Source: Stratiolaelaps scimitus
Taxonomy: Eukaryota; Arthropoda; Arachnida; Mesostigmata; Laelapidae
Assembly: GCA_019614645.1 (NCBI GenBank)
Contig: JABWDB010000005.1
Coordinates: 13,195,001 to 13,259,000, forward strand
Direction of reading: 5' to 3'
Length of the DNA: 64,000 bases
Both the position numbers and the translations under genes were made by a program. The notes under the pieces were generated by a model. The model saw only the letters and a program-made list of their open reading frames with translations, was not told the origin of the DNA and did not search any database. Positions 12,831 to 25,400 of the stretch are shown one piece after another; position 1 is the stretch's first letter, and every line of letters begins with the position of its first letter.

Positions 12831-14628
12831 TGTCTGGATATATCGATTGAAACATAGTCCAAACGCTTCCTATATGGTCCATTTATATATTTTAATACTT
12901 CTATACCTAAAAAGTCGCATTCTATCTTTCAACCATCTTCCTCTCCCTCCCTCTCTGTTTTTCTCTCTCTCTCTCTCAAAGTTGCTGCCTAAATTCAGCA
13001 ATGTGACCTTTTCTTCGTCGGGATATTCCGGCGAGGACAGGGGCCACTTATCGTCTTCACTGGAACTATTATATGCATCAGATGGCGATGAAGCTGTATG
13101 TACGCTATTTATTCGTCGGGTATGGTCATGCAGCGCAATTTCTGTTGTCGCTCACTCGAACAGAAACGGTACGTGAAGACCGCAAATGCACCCGACGTTC
13201 GATGAGCCCATGAACGGTCCGAGCTGTTTGTTTCGAAGGAGGTTATTTCTTCGCCGCTTGTCTCAATTTGTCAACTTGTGATCACGGCAAATTTCTGTGT
13301 ACTGCATCTTTCTGTTGGTTATCATGATCATATGAAGATAGTTACGAGTATCATTATGCATCTGTTTGAAGTGCAAGAACAGCGTTGCTTGGCTTCGGCG
13401 GCAGACGCTCCAATGAGTCACAGGCCTCGTGTGATTTCATTTCGGGGGTCCAGAGATGGAGAGCGCAACAGTAGAAGCAATCTTGTGGCGATTCATGCCA
13501 AGCTAGCCAGATACATAAGGCAAGTATAACTATTTATATTGAACAACAACAGCGAAGTAGCGATGAATGCTCTCGTGTTATAATAAATTACAATACGGGT
13601 TCGATTAAATAGAGACGGATTCGATTCGGGGAAACGTATCAAGCATATAATAATGTCTAATGAAAGTCAAAAATAAGAGCTTCTCTTCTATGATCTCTAA
13701 CTCAATCTAATTTATCAACGAAGTTCGCTAACGCTACACAAATACTATACAATGGTTAGTAATTAGTATTCACCTATCGCTAGTTGATTTTCGATTAGTT
13801 AAACAAAATGGAAATATTCAATAATTGGAAAGAAAAATGCGCGCGGGATTCTTCGTTGTGCAGCGATCCTTCCACTCAATATGCAGAGGCAGATACCCAT
13901 CTCCTCCGTCGGGGGGTGACCATGACCGCGGCCTCGGCCTGACACCCCCCTGCTCCCAATTATTGAATATGATTAACAATTTAATACGAATGTTATAATT
14001 AATAAATTTAAAAAAATGTAGTTTAAACGAAACGTAAAAGTAAAAAAAATAAAAAGTAGTATCTGTTATAAAAAAAATGTCAAATATGAGCCTGTTTTCT
14101 TGAATATGTCAGCTATCAGTGTCTATCAGATCTTTTCAGCCTTCGTCAAAATCAGACTATTGTTCAATATACACTGCCCTTTTAAAGAGCATCGTTGCTC
14201 GCTGCTATATTCGGAGATTTGAATTTTGCCGATCTTGGGAAATGTAATATCCCTGCGTTTGGGAATCCGTCTCCGAAGATAGCTATTTGTATTCGTCAAC
14301 TGCACAGAGATTCGAACTCGGTTCATGAGGCCAGCTCGTTAATTCTGCTGCTGCGGTCCCCTCTCGAAGGGACTTCCAAACAGGAAACGGGATATTCTGA
14401 TACAACGTCGCTTAAATGCCATCTACTAGGCTACCCAGGGGGTTGAGGTTCCCTCGGCGCCTTGCGGATGAACTTTATCCAAGAGCGAGCAGAAAAATTG
14501 TGTGTCCAGGTATATATAATGTCAACATAGTCGGTCCGCCCTATTCCTTGGCAAGCTTAATTTTTGTGTCATGTGCCGCGTTCCCGCCCCATATTGATTC
14601 CCCTGCGGGTTTTTGAAATATATTTAAG

Positions 14629-14760
14629 GTAAAGGGTAAAGCTTTATTGATTTATTAAACGAAGTGCATACAATGCTTAAGTTCTCTTATATGTCATGCA
14701 ACGGGATTCGAACCTGCGGCCTCTGGCTTTGTACAGCCAGAGACTCAGTCGTCCAAGCTA
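14629..14760 (-). mobile_element. tRNA-derived SINE, family A, copy 1
   Basis: Read on the minus strand, the element has an A-box-like TAGCTTGGACGACTGAG, a perfect stem CTCTGGCT/AGCCAGAG in the position of a tRNA anticodon arm, and the canonical pol III B-box GGTTCGAATCC. A unique body follows, then a 3' tail with overlapping AATAAA motifs ending in CTTTACC-type repeats. A nearly identical copy lies at 28223-28357, and tail-only copies at 23541, 27081 and 39751. An AT microsatellite borders the 5' end. It has no coding capacity, so it is non-autonomous; its partner LINE is not visible here. Confidence 0.8.
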
Positions 14761-14769
14761 AATATATAT

Positions 14770-17700
14770 ATATATATATACCATTAAATGACGAAAATAC
14801 ACTCAGGCTTCACCCTCACGCGGTATTTTATGAAACATGTTCGTCTTATTGAGGCATTAATTTAATTTAATTAACACTTTTAATTTAATTAACACTTGAG
14901 TTTTCTTCATTTCTGGACGAGGTGCACACAAAATTTTGACCTGCTCGTTATCTAGATATACGGCATTTTGGTCAATCGTCAACGAATCTGCTACATGTTT
15001 CCGTGAAGAAATTGGAAAGTTGCTGAAATCATTAATTGATACATCAATTCCCATTAATGTCATCCGTCACTATGTGATAAATTAAAAGAGAATCGGTCCA
15101 AGAATGGTGACCAATTATAGAACACACCTAAAATGAACAGGTGCCCTATGGTCGTTTCTGGCCACATCTATGGAGAACCATCTATCAGCAGCATTATATA
15201 CGAAAAGGTTGATCATCATGTTGAAACGTCAAAACCTATCACTATTCTCTGCGATCTCTGCGGAGTTGACGAGTAGCTGAGCCCGCTCGTTATCCCCGAA
15301 TGGAATGGAGTCCAAACCATATCATACGCTTACTCTCAGCTACCCATAGAGTACTATAGTGTAGTAGTCATCCGTCGGTTGGTCTCCCTAACCCCTCTAT
15401 ATTTTGGCGCGACATCTGTCTTCGTGCGGTTGCACTCTTGCCAATACTATTGAACTTAGCTAGATGGCGGAATCGACGCGACGCTCATTGAGAATGCTTG
15501 CTGAATGAGTTTCCTACGATAGACATATTGTACATAGAAGGCCGCTACACGCCCAGCAACAGCACGAAAGGATTTTCTCAATTCGCTTGTTCGCTTTTCT
15601 CTCTACACCTCGCCTCTGTCTCTCCCGATTTTCGCCGTTCAAGGGCTAGACTGGCACTATTTGAAGGAATGTCGATCCGTGTGTGTGTGTGTGTTTGTGT
15701 CAGCCACCGCGGGCACGTTAACTGGCCCGCTACTGGGAGCTCTGACTAGATGAATTCTTGAAATCGCCCAACGGTAATGAAATGGCCGTCAGTCCTGTCG
15801 CTTTGAATATCTCTCTCTCTCTCTCTCGCTTCCTGGGTAGTTCCTCAACTACGAGTGGCGACAACGAGGGCGACTATTGACGATCATTGGCCTCCATCGC
15901 ATCGGAACCATCTCCCGGTGAAAGGTGTCTAAGTTGTCCGCTGTCTATGTCATTCGTGAACGTCTGGCGAATTCCTAAGCGTCTGGCCGGCTTGAACGAA
16001 ACGCTTGCTCCCGTTTCGTATGCTAAGTAGCGGCGGTTTCGCGCTAGGCGTCGTCGACACGGACGAACCCGAAGGGACAAGCATACATACAGAAATGAAA
16101 AGGATTCTGCCGTTCGCTCATAGCAAACACTCTCAATCGGCTACAGTCTACTTGCATAGACAGGTTTTGTCACAGAGTCCCTGTGAGTTCCCACCTCGAT
16201 AGGGTGGTGTGCCGTGTCGATCGATAGATGATATTCTACGCCGCGTCGTGAAACGCACACTGGTGCCACCGCTACAACCACATCTCCGAGTGGTTCGAAG
16301 AGACCGGCGAAGGGTTTTATCGCTTACAAGTAAACTAGCTCGTTCCTACCAATAAAGTGAGTTGGTACATTTGAATGTGAGGCCGCACGGTACAATCATC
16401 GGATGTTCACGCGATGATGAAGGGCTTCCCGAGAGCGAACCCGAAGCAAAATGACATCCTGAGGAAGACGTTCTCACATCGGCCTTGTTGGGGGCATCAG
16501 CCCCGAGGTGTTGATGCAATTTTCTACAACTGATTGCACTCACTCTCTGCCACGGGTACGCCGGTCCGTGTTTTTGCTACAATTCATAAGGCCAGTGATG
16601 ACAGGATGGTTAGTTTCCCATGGCATTTCCAACGCGTGGCTTGCAGGAACACATCGAAGCAAATTGATGGGTTCGACATCCTTGCAATGCTCATCGAGAT
16701 GTCACCAACCACAGCGATGGCTAATTTCTCTTCCTCTGTAAATATCGTCTCGGTGCACCACCGCGGTCACACTGCTAGCAGTCACTTATTGCATTTGAAT
16801 CATTACTGAGGTGTCTCACGCCGTCCTTCAACGTGGCAACGTTGACTTTGACTCACCACAATCACTTCTATCCGTTAACATTTGTAGGCGGGATCGTGCC
16901 CGAATGTACAGAATCTAGTGAAATATCACCTTGTCAATATGGTGACATTTAACTAGATTCCCTCCGCCCCCCCATTGTAAACAATGTCTTTTGAAAGAGG
17001 AGGGCAGATAAACACACAGACACTGCATAAATCTGCACCGAGATTTCGCCCTTAGTGAATATGTATGCCCGTCTGTGATTAGGTTAACAATTCATTATAG
17101 TTGCCCTTCACTTATATGTGTTTGTCTCATGTGTATAATATCAATATGTTGAAGATTGACAAATGTGAAAGCCACGAGCAATGGAGATATATCAGAAAGC
17201 GGGAACTGTTCTCACAGACAACATTTCATTACTAATTCTAGAGACGCAATAGGAACTAGAAATTTAGTTACTATGCAGGCGTGGACTGTTAGAGAAATGT
17301 TGATCGGCAGCGATCGCCTTGGAGGACACACGGTGTCCGTTTGAGAAAACGCGTGAGTTACCAATTACTTATTTTGGTTTGTTCTCAGCAACCCCGAGTT
17401 TGTAGAAGACATCAAAATATCCCCAGCGAAATCTCGAAAGCATACATTTCGAATCTTTAAGTAGAATAGCCTCTGCTATAGCTTTATGATGATAAGATTA
17501 AGATAATAGAATGAGGTTCACAATTAGATAGACGAACGTGAGAGATAGTAAGTAGTATAATAACTATAAACCGCCAGCGATTGCAGCCACGAGCTGTTGA
17601 CTGCAACATAGTCCGCCAGTAAGACGATTTAAAGCTCGAAGGTGCTCCCGGAAAGCTCTTCCGAGTTCCGGTCACAATTTAACTTCAATCCTCTCTACAA

Positions 17701-19490
17701 TTTACGTGTTGATTGATAACCACTGGTGCCAGTCTTAAGTTTAAGGCAAATCGGTTTATCCTACTTTGGTAACTAACTGTTCAACTGCGCACTCCTTTCG
17801 GAGATGCTCGCTAGGTGCCTATCAATACCGAATATTTTCGATAACGTACCTTGCTAGCCCTGCCGAAATCGGTTGTAGAATAGCAATAGTGTTTCATTGT
17901 GCTAGAACAATCATATAAATAATAAAAACGTTTCTTCTTCAGCCAAAATTAATGGTGAACCAAGGATACCTTATTAACGCTTCGGTATGCACATGCAGAG
18001 CTGATTTCAGCGAGCATGCGAACGACAATTCATTCTAGCAGAAAAACTAACTACTGTAAAGATTTGCAATCTGAATCTAGAGTATTTTACGGGCACCAAT
18101 GAGGGGCAATTTACTTTGATGCCTCGTAACCTAAATAAAACGATGGTTTACGCGCCCCTCAACCTTACCTGGTATCTGGCACGCTGACCAATGACTACAC
18201 AAGGTCTCCGATCAATTTCAGATAGGCTGTGGAAATCAAACTACTATAACAGTCTAATTTCATGATCGAGACGTGACCGTTTCACCTGGACGATCTAAAG
18301 GGGGTGGTTTTCATGTAGCTCGTATACGTACGAAATACGATCATCTGTACCGTAGCCAAACGCTGTCTCAGTGTCCCAATCATAGACGATCGATATTCCA
18401 TGATTTAATAGCAAATATATATAGATCATTATTGGCATACACCCCTTTACCATGAAGGACCCCCGACGTAGACTGTCATTCTCAAGACGCAGCAAGTAAC
18501 GGATATACACTATAGTTTTCTGTGAATCATCGAGATCAACCGACTAGGATCAATCGATCAATCTTACTCAAATTAGCCCATCATAGGATAGTTGCTAAGA
18601 AACAAAATAGCAGCTATATTTGCGCGGGAAGAAGCACGACAAACGCACAAGGCATGTATAATATGTCTACTAATCTTTATTTACATTTATAAGCAATTCA
18701 TTCATTATGTGTACGTATATATATATATATTTTAAATTTAAATATTACTATTTATGTTTCGGATTTCGCTCATCGTTTCGCTAATCGGCGAACACGTCAT
18801 TCTGAATAAGCTGTTGGATCTGACACCATTGTCGTTGTCTTGCCGATCGCAGATGATAATGGCGGGTGAGGTGGGTGTTCACAATGAGCTTGCTTCAATT
18901 ACTTATGTTTCTGTGAAGGGAGAGCTATGCTGGAAAACATCGTATTTCCTCTCTCTCTCTCTCTCTTTCCTTTCTCTCCTTCTCTTTTCCTTTGTTTTTC
19001 TCATTTTCTCACTTTGTTCACGCTCGCCTTCGTAGGCATATCCCATATTCAGGGGAAGGCACACCTCATTCACCCCGGTCCCATGCCGTATCTCCAGCCG
19101 AAATGTTTCAGCGTAAAAAAATATCGAAGCCCGATCAAGTCCTGCGGTGCATGGTGACCTACATTTGTGCTCTGTTCGATCAGCTTTTAAATGCCGTTTT
19201 CGCTTTCTCCGTAGCTGACTCCCAACGCGTTCTCCTCTGGGCATTGTCATTGGGACGTCCGATGACCGGCTTCGTCATCGCTCGTTAAAAATGTAAGAAC
19301 ACTAAATGAAACATTTGACTGGCGGTCCTAATTGGTTACCCCGCTGTTGGGCTAACCCTGCCACGCTTCGAACTGGTACGATGGCAAGCGAGGTGAAGGG
19401 TCACTATTCGAATGTTGTCAATGTAATTATTATTATAATTATTATTATGTGACAAAGAACTGCCAGGCTATTGGGACCAGCATAACGTCG
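14770..19490. other. Non-coding stretch 3' of DDB1
   Basis: No conserved protein was seen. A TTTAATTTAATTAACACTT block is repeated in tandem near 14859-14896, CT runs lie near 15812-15827 and 18951-18966, and a hairpin lies at 16911-16960. The 3' UTR of DDB1 (minus strand) should occupy the right edge; AT-rich sequence near 19420-19450 offers AATAAT-type motifs but no canonical AATAAA that I can assign. Confidence 0.4.
16911..16960. repeat. Short hairpin, 20-bp arms
   Basis: The arms at 16911-16930 and 16941-16960 pair at 18 of 20 positions around a 10-nt loop. Both arms contain GAATCTAGT and TCACC. The G+C-poor stem is too short for a typical pre-miRNA of about 60 nt or more unless flanking bases pair. 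It could be a small palindromic element remnant. Confidence 0.6.
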
Positions 19491-19498
19491 TGCTAGTA

Positions 19499-22400
19499 TT
19501 AATGAATCCTTGTGAGATCTTCAACAAGTTTAACAAGATCTTCGGAAGTGGCTGGTCGTTTCACACCGTCCTCATCAATGTTGATCCCTTGGGCTACTTG
19601 CCGAAGAGCCTCTCGCGGCAGGTCCAACAGCTGTTCGATTAGGTCACCATCGATGAAACCCACAGCAGGTTCAACCTAGAGCGCGAAAGCCATAACCCAC
19701 ACACAGCGACACAACAATTTCAGTCAGTATGCACGAAACAGGACATTCTCGATGCAGTGATTCGCTATCATGCATTGGTCTTAATAAATACTATAGATAT
19801 ATAGCTATATTATACACTTGGACAGTTTCAGCCAATTTAGAAAAGAATGACGTATTGTCACCGACGCACATTCAACATACATACCTTCCGATCAGCGACA
19901 AACGTCCGCCAGAAGCCATGCTCAATTTTGCCGACTGACTTGATGATTTTCGACAGGTTCGTTTGCACATCGTTCAGCAGTTGGTAGAGTTCCTGTTTGA
20001 TAGGAACCATAACACCGACGGTTCCGTGCACTGAGCCGTACAGGAAGCTCTTATTAAGAGGCAATGGCATATCGCCCGGTTGCGCCATCACCAGACTGCC
20101 TCGTGTAATCACGTTGACCACCTCGCCCAAGTGGAACTGGGCCACCTCATTCATATGGGGCCGCGCGTCGTCGTTTGCGGACGCATCTCGCTTGCATACG
20201 TACAAATTCATATTGGTTTCAGCGCCAAGGAACGTATCTTCATCGAGAATCTCTACGGCTGTGGTCCAGTTGGTCTGAGGACAATTACCGGTAATGCAAA
20301 TTAGACCGAAAAATGAAGAGATGTTATCGGATATCACTGCCAGTGGGGTTGGCATCTACCGCGATTAGTGCGAACAGCTCGGTAATTCGACTAATTAGAG
20401 GTTCGTCGTATTACCACTATATTGCTGTAACTGAATAAGGATCTGTTTCACACACAAAACAACAACAGCAGCAGCAGCAGCGTTAAGAACAACAGACATC
20501 CACCAAGAACGTACCTGATAGTCACGGCCCAGCTCTTCCAGAGACGTGATGCCCGGATTGAAGCATAGCAGCGTAAGTGAGCGCATGAGATCTCCGACTA
20601 GAACGAAATTTCCCTGACACTTCAGGTGAAGCGAGATGATATTGTGAAAGTGTGTACACTCGTTCTGTAGGTCCTTATCAGCGTTCCACGAGTAGATTCG
20701 CACCGTTGAATTGATCGAGACGAGCAGCCGTTGTTGGAACTCGCGGATACAGTAGGCCGCGCCGGAGGCCTCCTTTTCGGCGATCATTTCCAGCCGATTG
20801 TCATGCCAACGGAACACTATCAAACGGCCGATTTTCGGGTCCGACTCCTCGGCATTGACGAAGGCTGTGCCAACGACGTAGTACGGGTGCGGATCTCCGC
20901 CCAGACGCGCTGAGCAGATCGACACACCGAACTCGTTCGGGCAGAATTGCATCGAATGTAACACCTATAAATAGCCACCGGCAACAAGAGTGCACATTGA
21001 AAAACATTTCGACAATGATATATCATACCATATTTAGATATATCTACCTAGGATTCCGTGTGCGAAGCTCCTTATAAAGTGCTGTCGATATATAAAAGCT
21101 AGATGCAACTGCAACTCCTTTGGCAATTCGAGATTCAAATAGGTGATCTGCTCCCGATCTGCTCACGGAAGATTATATATTCATATTATTATTATTATTA
21201 GTGCACTCTAACCGTCACCAGGATACACCCACTCATATGCATAAGCAAAGTCATAGCGACGGCTTAAAGCTGACTAGCCAGCTACCCCGCCGATAAGTCG
21301 GGCAAATACCCTTGGCGATTCTGCCGAGCAAACAGCGGGGGGGTACCTGTGCTCACAACTCGCAATATGACATTATGCGACTCTCCGTTCCAAAATCAAA
21401 GTAAACGAGAGACACGTTTGGCACTTGTAGCATATCGCATATCCACTACAAAGACGACGCGTGTCAGAAGCTGAAGAAATAAAGTACGTCAATCTAAATT
21501 GTTCCGGGCTGGTACGTGTGCGTCTGGGGTATATTGTCGGTGTGTGGGCGATAGAGTGACATATTGTGATAAGTTGACTTGCTGTGTATGTTAGTGTCAA
21601 CTCTCGAAGAGCGTACCTCGAACGTGTTTTGGTCGAGAATCAGCAGCGAATAGGTTTCGTCACAGCTGGAAGGCCGATGAAGCGTCGCACTCGACGAGGT
21701 GCTACCGGAACCTCCAGCACCGCCATCTCCTCGCTCCGCGCCGCCTGCCGGATGGCCGTAGCTGAAAGGCGTCAAATCACTTCAAGTTACGACCATCGTC
21801 GCGCTTACCACTACTAATTCATGACCTGAACTAGCACCTATCAACGTTGGGTGATTTCGACAGCACGTTACGCGTGCCACAACCCGGAAAACACAAAGGC
21901 CGCATTGTACGATAAGGGCTGTATGAAAACCTCGCTTACTTGTTCGGCCGCCTCTGTCGCTTTCTCTCTCTCTCTCTCCCTCCCCTATCTACATAGCATA
22001 GCCGAGTCCCAAAAGTCGTAACGCTACTGGGGTATACTTCAGTGGCATTCAATGGTCGGGGGCCTTTGCCAGCCTCTTCTCTCTCTCTCTCTCTCTCTCT
22101 CTTGTGCTTCGTAACGACACGAACCACATTCGTTCGTTAGCTCATAAATATACACTCACTTTGAGAAGTCTTTTTGCCAGCTGTACGCGCTGACCTGCGA
22201 CTTGTTTGGCGCATCGAGGCTGGCGCAGCGAAAGCCGTTAGGTCCTGCGTTCGCTGACAGCATCGCGGAACGACAGACTAAAACTCCAAAGGTTCCTGTA
22301 TCTTCCTGTAAGTGGGGGAAAAACGTCGAAGTTACGACGATGTCCGCTGATGTCGGTCGAGACCGCCCCAGTAACAACGATTGTATTCTTGCTCGTATGC

Positions 22401-25400
22401 TTACGACCCCCCAACTATACGAGTTGATCATTAAGTCTGTTATTCATCGTATTTCACTCACATCGATTATCTTCTCCTCTTAGTCAACAGACAGTTGTAA
22501 TATCCACTATGTTAGGTTTAACATCACCACCGCATCTCAGCAAGACGTCCGCTCATTCATACTCTCATCGCTAGAGAGAGACCACCTCTGCTGTGGTTAT
22601 TGTGGATTCATCGTGCCGTGAGGAGTAACGATGAATCGACAATAACCACAGCAGAGGTGGTCTGACCAAGCGATTGTTTTAGGTCAGTCAGGTGACAAAT
22701 TGTGAATTCGAAAATTAGGTAAGGGCCAAATATATATTTGAAGACGAGCAAGAGCAAATATATTGCAGCATACTTGATAAGCGATGCGTTTCGGCGATTC
22801 ACCAAGGTGCACTGTGCGGATGTGCAATTTCTGAATGGCGTCAATCGTGCCGATGACGAACTCGTCCTCGGAGGCCAACGCTAACGAATCGGGAAACGCC
22901 TCCGAGCTAAACGAGCACATGTGTTTGACTTCTCGCAGATTCACCTGAACGAAATTGTCGCAGAGCACACAGACATAATGTGAGGGAGAGGGGCGGGTAG
23001 ATATATAAGTATCCATATATAATATAATGATTCAAACGAAAAATTAAAAAAAAATTGATATATATATATATATCATATTATCATGATTATAATTAAGTGT
23101 AAATATATGGACGATAATGACTGACAGATCTGCGAGTGCAGAATGTAATTGCTGTAAATGTATTCAATGAGGTAGATTGCGAAATTGATCTGCGAAATGA
23201 CATCGTTTACAAGAGGAATGATGAGGTGTCACCCTCTCGTCGTCACAGAACTAACAGAGATATCCTGTTCAGCTCGCGTACCTTGCTGAAGACGAGCTTC
23301 GAGTTCGACGAGTAGATCACAGTTGGTCTGTCTGAGCAGGCGAAAACACTCCACGTTCTCTGAGATCTGTAGAATATATATTATATTATATATGTGTATA
23401 TATACATATATATATCTATTAATTTTGGCAATTCGCTCTCGCGAGTTCACTATAGCACAAGGGACACAATGTATGCTCACATAATAACAGTACTTCAAAC
23501 TAAAATAACGCGTCACTCGTAACGCTATTGTTCGATAAGATAAGATAAAGCTTTATTGGTTTATTAAAGGAGCTGCAATTTCACAATGCTTGAGTCGCCG
23601 AGTTTCGTTGCATGCTACTACGAGTTGACAAAAGCTGGCTTCATCAACGAACCTGAACTTTCGCAACGTGGTAGGTTGGGTGCCCAGAGTGACACGCTTC
23701 TGCCGGCCGAGTTGTCCGTTCCCTTCAATGGAGAAGTAGAAAAGCGAGCCATCGGCTAACGTACATAGCAGACAATCCATCTGTGCCTCGAAAGTGATCT
23801 TCAGCACTGAACGAGGAATAACATCCTTAGGAAGATCTTGCCGGAACACCTGTAAAAGGTCGTACGATGATCAGTAACTATCATTTATACGGTGGAATAC
23901 GTTCGTCTTGTTTGACTTTTGCATCACTTCCATTCGAAGATCTGCGCGACTCTTAACACGAAGAAGATTACACTAACCTTATCATAGTCAGAGCCGGACA
24001 CTGACCTTGCGGTTTTCAAGGTTATATGAGCTGATAATAATAATAATAATCATCATCGATTAAAATCTCTTCTCACGGTGACAAACCGCGGAGGTAGAAA
24101 ACGTTAGTCGAACAAACGCGGTTCACATCATTCGTTCCACTACGGGTAATTGCCTAATATCATACCTCTTCAAGGTCTGGAAGAAACAGGATTTGGATTG
24201 AGACATCTGTCCAGAGACCCACGACGACGAAGGCTGTCCGATTACCTTCCTTGTCCAGTGGGTTAACGTCGAGGCAGGCAATTTCGTGTTCGAGCGTTTT
24301 TCGGCTGACTTCCTTCACTCTGAAGAGGAAAACAAGCACATGCCATTTATATATATATAGGGCCTACTTATGATCCGTCTCAAAATAAAGAATTTCGTAT
24401 TATTGAGCTGAACCACGTGATCGTAAAACAAAATACCTCATAGGAGATAGAGGCTTTATTATAAGCAAAAAAAACACGTATGCCAGTGAGAATTGCCTAA
24501 TAACATTCCGTAATACCAACCTTCCGTCCTCAATTTCTAGGTAGACAAGTTCGTTCTGAAGGGCTACAACAACCTGCTCGTCATTGCAGGCACATTGCGT
24601 GATCAGTTGGTTTCGAGGAGCACGCCACTCGAACACTTTACTTTTACTTGCCACGGAGATAAGGTTTACCTGCCGATCGGTGATCTGCACCACCTGAAAT
24701 GCGAATTGATTAGTATCTATTCTATTTATTACATTTCTATGTATTCTATCTATTAATTAAATTCTTTATTTGAATGTGTATAAAAGCATCTTTGGCTATC
24801 TTTCTCAACAAGAACAATCCAAAAAATAAATTGCAATCAAACAAATACAAAAAGGGAGCCGAAGGCTCCTGCCGACGCTCACACAACTGACGTCTCAGAA
24901 ACTCCCGAATCTCAACTGTTTGTACATACCCCCCAAAAATGAGCATATCACGAGAGGGATAATCTAATACAACGTCTCAAAAAGCCCGGTATCAAAGATA
25001 ACACTAAAATTCAGAAAAAACAGCGAGACCCAGAAATGAGTCACGGTGTCGGCCAGGAGCCGGAGGCTCCTGCCGACACTCTTACAGCTGACGTCTCAGA
25101 AACTCCCGAATCTCAACTTTTGAATTTCTCCAACATGTAAAAAGTAACATATCGCGAGCGGGAAACTCTATTATTATTATTTATTATAACTACAACGTAA
25201 CGATAATGATGGATGACAATGAAACAATGATGTTTGTTCCTGTCAATTGAGTAAAGCCGAGCAATCACATACTGTTTGTAAGTTGAAGTCTCGGAAGGCG
25301 CACATGTATGGTGAACTTACCTGGTCGGCAACTACGTTGCGCGTGCAGAACGTTTGGCTATCACTGTCGAAAGCCTCTGGAAGAGAAATCTAAACAGACA

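Larger units (their letters stand above)
9770..14620. other. Non-coding stretch with unassigned open frames
   Basis: The stretch contains a 206-codon minus-strand open frame (9987-10607, listed separately), a 138-codon plus-strand frame at 11792-12208 with no recognised domain, a poly-C run near 11210-11222, a 33-bp (AT)n run at 12795-12827 and a CT patch near 12943-12980. A 19-bp block starting GAAAATCTTTTACCC occurs twice in tandem between about 10698 and 10746. Confidence 0.4.
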
